Shown in pieces: positions 56,940 through 64,000 of a DNA stretch of 64,000 nt (the first letter of the stretch is position 1; every line of letters starts with the position of its first letter). A program made the position numbers and the translations under genes. The notes under the pieces are model-generated. The model worked only from the letters and a program-made list of their open reading frames with translations. It made no database searches and had not been told where the DNA came from. Origin of the DNA: Pinus tabuliformis (lineage: Eukaryota; Streptophyta; Pinopsida; Pinales; Pinaceae). The stretch is taken from positions 1,149,087,007 to 1,149,151,006 of the forward strand of contig CM062807.1 in assembly GCA_031772625.1 (NCBI GenBank), given 5' to 3'.

Positions 56940-57179
56940 TTTTTGTGCTACCTAACAAGGCATTAAGACACACATTTTGCTAAATCGATCAACAACGACA
57001 CACAAATAGTCATGACCTCTCCTAGACAAAGCCAAACCACCTACAAAATCCATTGATGCACTTTCCCATGGACAACTTGGAATGTGGAGTCTTGTGTAGA
57101 GCCCTAAATTTCTATTAGTGGGCTTGCTAACTTCACACAACACACATCCCTTTACATATTGAGTTACAATATTTTTCAT
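56940..57179 (-). pseudogene. Gypsy D integrase, truncated
   Basis: 'VKGCVLCEVSKPTNRN' (end of the zinc-binding domain), 'PWESASMDFVGGLALSRRGHD' (in parts) and 'VVVDRFSKMCVLMPC', with the first catalytic Asp. Similarity stops near 56,940, before the rest of the core. Confidence 0.8.
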
Positions 57180-57185
57180 GTGAGG

Positions 57186-57719
57186 TTAATAACACAACCT
57201 CTGCAAATGAGACAAAGTTTTCTCTACACCAAAATGACATGACACAAGAGAGCTATGTGCCTGTATGATTACATGTATTCTCTCATTGGCGGGGATACAA
57301 AGTTTTCCAAGGTGGTACAACAACTTTCCCTGCAAATGGTAATTTTGCACCTGCGATCCATGAGTCATATTTGCATAAATCTCCTTAAAATCATCATCAT
57401 CACCATATTGTTTAGCATAAATTTCAAAATATAAAGGGGAATTTTCCAAAACTATAGATGTAGAAATAGGAGGGTGAGAAAGCATATCTACCACTTTATT
57501 GTTGGAGCCTTTCTTGTATTTTATTACCAAGTGAAAGTGTTGGAGGAATCCCATCCATCTGAAATGACGATCTTGTTGAAGCTTGGTTTGCGACTGGAGG
57601 TATTGCAAGGGTTGGTGATCTATGTGAATGATGGTCTCCTTACCGATCAAATAGTGATTCCACTTCTTCACGCTTTGAACGAAGGCATACAACTCCTTGT
57701 CATACGTGGGATAGTTCAC
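57186..57719 (-). pseudogene. Gypsy D RNase H and integrase zinc domain
   Basis: A 177-residue frame: 'NYPTYDKELYAFVQSVKKW', 'IHIDHQPLQYLQSQ', 'FHLVIKYKKGSNNKVVDML' (RNase H end), a linker, then 'SCHFGVEKTLSHLQRL', the start of the HHCC domain. It is open throughout, separated by a stop from the upstream RT frame. Confidence 0.85.
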
Positions 57720-57767
57720 AACAACTTGGGGGGATGTCTCTGAATGGTAACATACAAGTTTCCTCTA

Positions 57768-58163
57768 CTAAATTAACAATACTCTCATGGTGTATTCACT
57801 TCCATCGATCTTGATCTCAAAAGGCTGTTGAAGGTCAGGTAAGACCAAAAATGGTGTGTTATTGATCTTCTCTTTCAGCGTATCGAAGGCATTATGATGC
57901 TTTCCTCCCCACTGAAAGGTTTGCTTCACACTCGTCAATTCATGTAAGGGGGATGCAATGACGAAGAAGTTGGCAGTGAACCTTCTCCAGTATTGTATTG
58001 CACCCAAGAAGCTATGAACCTCTGTAACATTGGTGGGTTTAGGCCACTTTACAATCACATCAATTTCAGAAGGATCTATTTTCAATTGACCACCTCCGAC
58101 AATGTGACCCAAGTAAACCAAATAGGTCTTACCAAATTCACACTTATACATTTTGACATACAA
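57768..58163 (-). pseudogene. Gypsy D RT thumb and RNase H start
   Basis: 'CEFGKTYLVYLGHIVGGGQLKIDP', 'SFLGAIQYWRRFTANF' and 'DTLKEKINNTPFLVLPDL' (in parts), then 'FEIKIDGSEYTMRVLL', the RNase H start. The usual 'TDAS' is 'IDGS', retaining Asp. Confidence 0.8.
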
Positions 58164-58172
58164 TTTTTCTTT

Positions 58173-58694
58173 TTACAAAACATCAAGCACCTTTTCAACA
58201 TGGCTCACATGGTCATCCCATGTCCTATTGAAAACAAGAATTTCATCAAGATACACAATTAGAAAATAATCAATAAAAGGCTTGAAAATATCATTCATCA
58301 CCCTTATGAATGTGAACAGAGCATTGCATAGTCTGAATGGAATCACCGGCCATTCAAATAACCCATGTTTTGTCTTGAATGCAGTCTTCCATACATCCCG
58401 TTCTCCAATTGTGACCTGATGACAACCACTACGCAAGTCTAGTTTTGTGAAATAGACAAAAATTTTCAATTGATCTAACAAATCATCAATGCGAGGGAGA
58501 GGGTACCAATTCTTCACCATTATTTTTTTGAGTGCTCTATAGTCCATGCACATCCTCCATGTTCCATCCTTCTTTGACACCAACACAATAGGTGAACTGC
58601 ATGGATAATAACTTAGCCTTATGACCCCTTGGTTCAACAATTCTTGTACCTGCTTCTTTATCTCCTCCATATCAATGGATGACAACCTGTACAT
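58173..58694 (-). pseudogene. Gypsy D reverse transcriptase
   Basis: A 173-residue frame with 'IKKQVQELLNQGVIR', 'LVSKKDGTWRMCMDYRAL', 'FTKLDLRSGCHQV', 'LFEWPVIPFRLCNALFTF' and YLDEILVF. The catalytic YxDD is altered to YLDE (second Asp to Glu), and 'PFGL' to 'PFRL', so activity is unlikely even though the frame is open. Confidence 0.88.
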
Positions 58695-58808
58695 ATCAAT
58701 GTTGGGTAAAGGAGCATCTTGCTACAAGTGAATCTCATGTTGGATCTCACACTTTGGAGGAAACCCACTTGGTTCCTAAAAAATCTTATTATAGTTAGAA
58801 ACAATTTC

Positions 58809-59135
58809 TTACAATTCCTTTTTATGAGTTGGATCACAACCTTGGAAAACTTCAGATGTCTCTGCATCTTTTTGTCTCACAACCATGAGCATGCACCCTT
58901 TGCTAGAATTGATCAATCTCTTCATCTGACCTGCACTTACAAGTCTGACACTGATTTTAGCGTGATGAGCTCTGACAATGTATTCCACCACATCTTTCGT
59001 GAGATGATAATTTTTTTCATGGCTAAAGAAAATTGCTTTCCTGTAATACAAATATGGACTCCCTAATAAAACACCACAAATAACTAAGGGTACAACATCA
59101 AGATCAACCTCATCTATTAGTTTGGATGCAATCAC
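58809..59135 (-). pseudogene. Gypsy D protease C-part and linker
   Basis: 'DEVDLDVVPLVICGVLLGSPYLY' (in parts) is the 'hhLGxPYh' region of the Gypsy protease; downstream residues form the linker to RT. The active-site triplet would be upstream (59,150-59,300), where frames are broken. Confidence 0.7.
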
Positions 59136-59483
59136 AAATCTAGGTCTACACTACTTTGTTACATGTAAATTGTCTTTATCACACACCCAACCAAGAGGGT
59201 AGGGTTTTAGATGAGGCTTGGTCTCTAATCCTAACTTTTTAACCAAGGATTCTAAAATCAAATTACCTTGTGAGCCCAGATCAAACATGGTTTACAGTTT
59301 AGTATGTTTCATTATAACTCTAATGTGGAACAATTCAACCTTCTTTCGTTCACTAACAAGAGACTCATTTGAAGAACTTGTACTTGCATGCAATTCATAA
59401 TTTTCATTAGCATGAAGAGAAAGAGTACCTTGTATACCCACTACTGTGATATGTGTCTCGTCACCAGAATCAAATCCAAGGTC

Positions 59484-59942
59484 CTATTGCACTATTTCCA
59501 CCGTCTTTTTCTTGTTCTTCCCACCAAATATCTTTGGTTTCAACTCCGAATGCAACTTCCAATAGTGTTCATCATCATGGCCTTCCTTCTTGCAATGTGT
59601 ACAAGATGGTTTTTCTCCTTCCTCCTTCTTGGTTGTAATTGCCTTCTTTTCCTTTCCCTTTACTTTTCCTTTGAAGTTGCCATTATGAGGTTTGAAATAT
59701 GATTTCTTTGGTTTCTCTTCTTTATCATTCTTGCCCCTTCTTTCAAGGTAAATGGCCTTTACGCTGGCCGCGTCAATAGTAGTAGGCTCAAATAAAAAAA
59801 AAAAATGCTTGATGTAACTATGTAAAGCACCAATATATGTTGTTACTGTTTCGAGTGAATCAAGTGAAATGCCAAAATTCAATGCTTGTTTTCTAAACTC
59901 TTCTATGAAGTTTTGTACATTTTGACCCTTTCCTTGTCTCAA
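59484..59942 (-). pseudogene. Gypsy D gag C-part with zinc knuckle
   Basis: 'GKGQNVQNFIEEFRKQAL', a helical gag segment, a long Lys-rich region, then CTHCKKEGHDDEHYWKLH. The last Cys of the CCHC knuckle is Tyr here. A Lys-rich tail follows. Confidence 0.8.
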
Positions 59943-60036
59943 ATATTGTCATTCCATTAAATATTTTTCTCGATAACCGAAACAATAAAATTGATCTTTT
60001 AATGCAGAAACAAAATTGAACCAAGAAAAAAGGAAA

Positions 60037-60578
60037 TTACCCAAGTTTTTGTTGCCTTTCTTCAAATTTCTCTCCCACTAGACGAGAGGTGTCACTCAGC
60101 CAAAGAGATGCTAATTGGATATTTTCCTCATCTTCCTCAATTTGTTGAATCCATAAATAAACCTCGATCTGTCTAATCCAATTGTTTAGTTTCTTTGCGT
60201 TACATTCTCCATTATATGTGGGAAAATCAAACTTAACATCTAGCTTAAAAAATGGCTTCTTAGATGTATTCCTATGATGCATGTTAGAGTGATGAGGAGA
60301 AGAAGAAGAAGAATTGTCACTAGAGGGTGGATAGAGCGGTTCAGGAGGCTCTCGTCTTCCACCTTCATGATTTACTGATGCATGGTCATCTGGTTATTTC
60401 TTCTCAGGCTTGATTGTCTTCTCATATTTTGCAAACAACTTGTTAAATTTCTCTGCCATGATGAAGAATATCTGGCGATAATTGCTCTCTTCCTCCATTT
60501 GAGCTTCCTCATCTTCCATGTTTTGTCTTCGTGGTACATGTCCCACTTCGCGATCAAAGGATTTGATTTTTCCTTCAC
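60037..60578 (-). pseudogene. Gypsy D gag N-part
   Basis: The frame at 60,282-60,037 reads 'KLDVKFDFPTYNGECNAKKLNNWI' (in parts) and 'QLASLWLSDTSRLV'. An upstream shifted frame (60,578-60,372) is basic and helical. A run of AAAATG repeats and stops separates it from the C-part. Confidence 0.7.
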
Positions 60579-60635
60579 CTTTTTGGATCTTGTTCCTAGT
60601 TAGAATTCACTCATGCAACTCGCATCAAGAGACCT

Positions 60636-60647
60636 GCTCTGATACCA
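60636..60647 (-). other. Gypsy D primer binding site (tRNA-Met)
   Basis: The reverse complement is TGGTATCAGAGC, an exact match, just upstream of gag on the minus strand. Confidence 0.85.
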
Positions 60648-60651
60648 AACT

Positions 60652-61358
60652 TGATCTAGATCTTTTAACTTCAAGGATGCATTAAAATTTCCATATAAAA
60701 GAGCATGCAACCAAGTAACTTAAACACACGAAAAGAAGTGGAAATCATAAAGAAACCATGAGATCAATGGCACATAAACTATTTGATTACAGAGTTCACC
60801 CAATGTGGGTTACATCTCCGGGCCTTGCTCAAAGTGGGGAGGCCTCTTTCATTAAATGAAAAAAAAATGAATTACAATCAACTTGACATTAATGACCCTT
60901 ATACCTCCAATTTCTATCATGGACAACAAATGCAAAGCTCAGATGCAGAAACGAACATTACCATTGGATTCGTGGTGTGAAATCATGTAAAACGACTATA
61001 AACTTCACCATATTTTCACACTGATTCTTCTAGACCCCAAAGGAATCTTCTTAAGATAAAAAGATACCCCTCTTCAAGGTTTTGCCCTCCTGGACCGCTC
61101 TTGGTTCTGCTCCTGGGCCTCCATTCCGCTCCCCGCCCGGTCCAATGAGCAATTGTTTGAGGTTTAAGTAATGTTCGTGTGGTGGAGTTTACAATGAACA
61201 GGTCATTGGCCCATTGGAAACTGGCATATATTAAGCGCGCAATTTGTGGGAGGTTTCATGGTCAAACCCCATGGAACCTTTTTTTGGTGTAACAAGTTAT
61301 ATATATGGTGCGCAAGATTTGTTTGTTGGTTATGACGGTTTCAGCGTTGATTTAAATA
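60652..61358. other. Probable Gypsy D LTR start, then unassigned DNA
   Basis: The LTR should start at about 60,652 (TGATCTAG...), but no matching second LTR or far end is visible. A hairpin-like GGTTTCATGG/CCATGGAACC lies near 61,250-61,277. No gene is seen. Confidence 0.35.
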
Positions 61359-61424
61359 TGAGACCTCCCGTTTTGCGGGCCAGCCCCACTAGGCTGGACA
61401 GGTTCGAATCCCGTTGGTCTCACC
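61359..61424 (+). other. tRNA-like element
   Basis: TGAGACC and GGTCTCA can form a perfect 7-bp acceptor stem. A CCCG/CGGG arm, a 6-bp CCAGCC/GGCTGG arm and a T arm with the canonical TTCGAAT loop (4 of 5 pairs) follow. There is no consensus A box, one extra base lies before the 3' acceptor strand, and the middle loop is 6 nt, so it is not a normal tRNA gene. A degenerate tRNA or SINE head is likely. Confidence 0.35.
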
Positions 61425-61785
61425 TTACATGGTAACATCGTTGAAATGATTATATATATATGTAGTGCGTCGCAGTTGGGCCTGGTTGGCTGGGTTTAAC
61501 TATCGGCCAACGACCTTTAATATTTTTTTTAGAACATTATAGTTAAAATTTCACTGTCAATTTTTAAGGGTTATTAGACAAGTTAAAGAGGTGACAAATT
61601 TTCCCTTTCCGACCGTCGTTTTCCATGCACCTTCCCTTCACCAGATCGTTTGCTCATTAGTGTCTACCACTTGGCCTAATTTGATTAGAACTTTGATCGG
61701 CTATATCTTGAGCATAAAAACTTAGATTTGATTGTCATTTGCATTGATGGAATCAAGGCGATGAGCACTATGATCTGGTCCTAGT

Positions 61786-62430
61786 TGTTAGAAAATTATA
61801 TATTACAGAGCAATGGAACACATAGAATATTGCATAAATATAAACACAGAAAACGCATAAAACCGAAGAGACACAGATATATGTGGTTCACCCAGTTTGG
61901 GCTACGTCCACCCCGAACAGGCAGTCCTTCCTTTCTATTATCCAGCAAAATGAAGAGACACAACCTACAGCAGATCCGCTGTAATATCCTCTGTTTTCTC
62001 TCACAGTCTCACCTCTCTGTTTCTCGCTCAGAGAATACACATCTATTACACAGCCTCAATACAATACCCTCATACAAAGAGAGGGGTTTCCTTCTAGGGA
62101 AAAAAAAACCCTAAACTAAACATAAGTTCTACCGTCAGATCATCCGCCTAATGAACGGCCCAAATTGGCTAGTAATTACTATACTTTTACAAGGCAATTT
62201 TACATATGTTTTTAGCTTCGGGGCCGCTACCCCCAAAACCCCTTCAGGGGGACCGCTGGCCCCCAGATCCCCTAGCGGGGGGGATCGCCCCCCCCCCCCC
62301 GGGAACCCCTGCGGGGGGGACAAGTCCCCCCCCCCCCCGCACCCCCTCGCATGGAGGGGTGCACAAACTTCCTGGGGTATACATCCAGCTGAAACAAAGA
62401 CCTCTAAATAATCATGCTCCACACCCAACA
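61786..62430. mobile_element. Solo LTR, family 1 copy 2
   Basis: A 645-bp unit starting TGTTAGAAAATT and ending CACCCAACA, flanked by perfect CTAGT duplications (61,781-61,785 and 62,431-62,435). It matches 10,428-10,995 in order and orientation, and is 77 bp longer, largely because of poly-C/poly-G tracts at about 62,215-62,345. No internal coding region. Confidence 0.9.
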
Positions 62431-62435
62431 CTAGT

Positions 62436-64000
62436 TTCACTTCAATCTGATTGGTGGGCTCCAGTATTGTAGCAATAATGCTACAACTCCTGGAGCTTCC
62501 TATCTCTAATTTTATCAACCCGGTAGTTCGTACAAACTTGGAAGCGACGGTGCTGTATTCACAAGTACTAGCTCTTGTCGCAGTTGTCACTTGGTCAGCT
62601 GGCACAAGTCCGCTAGGGCTCAAGCCAACTTCTATAGGCTCACAGAAGAAGCTTTATGAATGATGGACGAAAGCTAACTCAAAGGAGACTAGTCTATTTG
62701 CAAAAAGAAACTGAAAGCCAACAAAGCATGAAAACCCTAGTAAACCCTAATTTGACTAGCTAGACCCTAACTATGCAAAACTGTGAATGAAACTACTACC
62801 ACTAATGCCATTACTTGTAGTGAGCTGAAATACATGCATCTAAGCTACTTGCATCTGAAAAGACATGTTTTTGTATTTTTTCATTAAGTGGTTGGATTTG
62901 TTGTGATGATGCTTTTGATTAGGGTTTGGTTGCGCAGGAGCGCTTGGAATGGAAGGAAAGCATGGGCAAGGTCAGGATGGCTAGGGGAGGTCCCAGAGGG
63001 TCTCTAGCATCAGGCCACAGAAGTCTACCACGTTCGGATGCTCAGCAACCGAGTTTGCAGGCTTCTACAGGAAGTCTGCAGGGGATCCTACAGGAAACTC
63101 AGGGATTTCTACAGGAAGTCTGTACAATTCTACAGGATGTTTGGCCGTGGAATTTTTGGGAGATGGTGAAGTGTTGGAGTGGTGTGGGAGGATTGGTGAG
63201 ATGGAGATGGAGCTGGTGATGGCTCAGGAGCAGAAAAATCAGATGGAGGAAGAGTGCATGCAGTGGTTTGATGGTTGGAAGGATGGGATCAACGAAAGTG
63301 TAAGTAAATGGAGCTAAGTGATTAATGGATGAGTTGGAGGGTAAATGAGTTGGACAGAGGCTGAGTAGGTGGATTGAGGAGAGATCAAGAAGAAGAAGAA
63401 GGAAGTGGAATGATATGGAGCAGCGTAAATGAAACAAATGACTTATGCACCAAAAACGAGAATTCATTAACCTATGATAACTGTGCCATGAAACCTATGA
63501 ACAGCAATGGAAAACCAAGAAATGAAACTCGTGCATGGAAGTGAAATGTAGAAGTATGGTTCAATATCAAGAGTGCATGGATGGATCTTCAACGAAAATG
63601 TCTATGTTGCAGCTTGCATGGAAGTGAGAAGAACTGCGTTTCTTTTTGGTGGTTGGTTATGGACTGCACCCCAATCCCTAAGAGAGATGGCAGTGAGCTT
63701 GAACAACCTTTTGCTGGAGCTCCAATAAATTATAACTATCCTCCTATCGAATCTAAGCAACTGAAACAAATTCACCATAAACTAATCCTATCTAAGCTCA
63801 TGAAAAGGACTAAATTAACAGACTGTAAATTCGAATTGCATGTTAAAGTAAAAACTCAAAGTGCTGGAACGAAATGCAAACAACATTACAACACCGAGGA
63901 GATCTATTGCTCTCAGGTTGGGCCCTAACCTGAGAGCTATAGCTCCCTTAGAAACTCAGAATGAGATCAAAATCTGCCTGCCTTTATTCATAAACGAAAG
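62436..64000. other. No gene seen
   Basis: Includes an imperfect cluster of CTACAGGAAGTCTG-like motifs (63,060-63,145) and GA-rich sequence near 63,380-63,410. Short frames on both strands (for example 62,926-63,219 plus and 63,467-63,099 minus) overlap each other and have no recognisable motifs. Confidence 0.45.

Larger units (their letters stand above)
53400..56940. other. No gene seen; short tandem duplications
   Basis: AT-rich intergenic DNA. A 31-bp duplication lies at 53,740-53,801 and a 72-bp one at 53,829-53,972. The rest has only short, non-coding-looking frames. Confidence 0.5.
56940..60650 (-). mobile_element. Gypsy element D, decayed internal region
   Basis: The minus strand carries, from the right: primer site, gag, protease, RT, RNase H and integrase start, in Ty3/Gypsy order. 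Integrase ends near 56,940. The 5' LTR should begin near 60,650, but its far end was not found. Frames are longer than in Gypsy B and C, so decay is less advanced. Confidence 0.85.

Noticed and set aside
62151..62472. Pro/Gly-rich frames in both strands
   Set aside because: Translations of poly-C/poly-G tracts in a solo LTR.
63099..63467. Minus-strand Leu/His/Pro-rich 122-codon frame
   Set aside because: Low-complexity composition from GA/TC-rich DNA, overlapping a plus-strand frame, and without any recognisable motif.

Overview
The window is plant nuclear DNA made almost entirely of transposable and viral elements; I find no intact ordinary host gene. The plant origin is inferred from Ty1/Copia and Ty3/Gypsy LTR retrotransposons primed by initiator tRNA-Met (TGGTATCAGAGC sites), a tRNA-derived SINE, a plant-type LINE remnant, long (TA)n tracts and an endogenous caulimovirid. 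The species cannot be fixed from the sequence.

Layout. 1-10,406: a minus-strand Gypsy element (A), cut by the left edge of the window, with its 5' LTR at 8,882-10,406. Its gag is split by a complete but decayed Copia element (1,325-7,356) with an AGCCT target duplication. 10,428-10,995: a solo LTR; a second member of the same family lies at 61,786-62,430. 11,590-15,320: decayed minus-strand Gypsy B. 16,628-18,470: decayed minus-strand LINE. 18,520-18,641: (TA)n. 19,028-41,455: endogenous pararetrovirus array. 44,500-53,400: decayed plus-strand Tat/Athila-like Gypsy C, with a SINE (46,092-46,268) inserted just after its primer site. 56,940-60,650: decayed minus-strand Gypsy D. The remaining stretches are AT-rich DNA with short tandem duplications.

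The main feature is the 22.4-kb array of an endogenous member of Caulimoviridae. It has three blocks: plus (19,028-25,337), minus (25,338-36,360) and plus (36,366-41,455). The minus block is longer than one genome (a head-to-tail overlap), so the unit can be measured: about 8,151 nt, one 2,357-codon ORF and a 1,077-nt intergenic region. The ORF order is a short N-terminal region, 30K-type movement protein, Cys/His and coiled-coil region, coat protein, two CCHC knuckles, aspartic protease, reverse transcriptase, RNase H and a Trp-rich C-terminal region of about 315 residues that I do not recognise. The single-polyprotein arrangement resembles Petuvirus. The intergenic region carries a TATA box, an AATAAA signal and a tRNA-Met primer site in the order expected of a pararetrovirus. 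There are no LTRs, and viral sequence runs straight through the primer site into the ORF, which excludes an LTR retrotransposon.

The viral copies are nearly identical and colinear, in contrast with the heavily decayed elements around them, so the array is comparatively young. No copy here is complete: one has a 2,258-nt deletion, one a 2-nt frameshift and two nonsense changes, and the others are truncated at inverted junctions. Two viral promoters face each other across the first inverted junction, so the locus is a good candidate source of double-stranded RNA and small RNAs.
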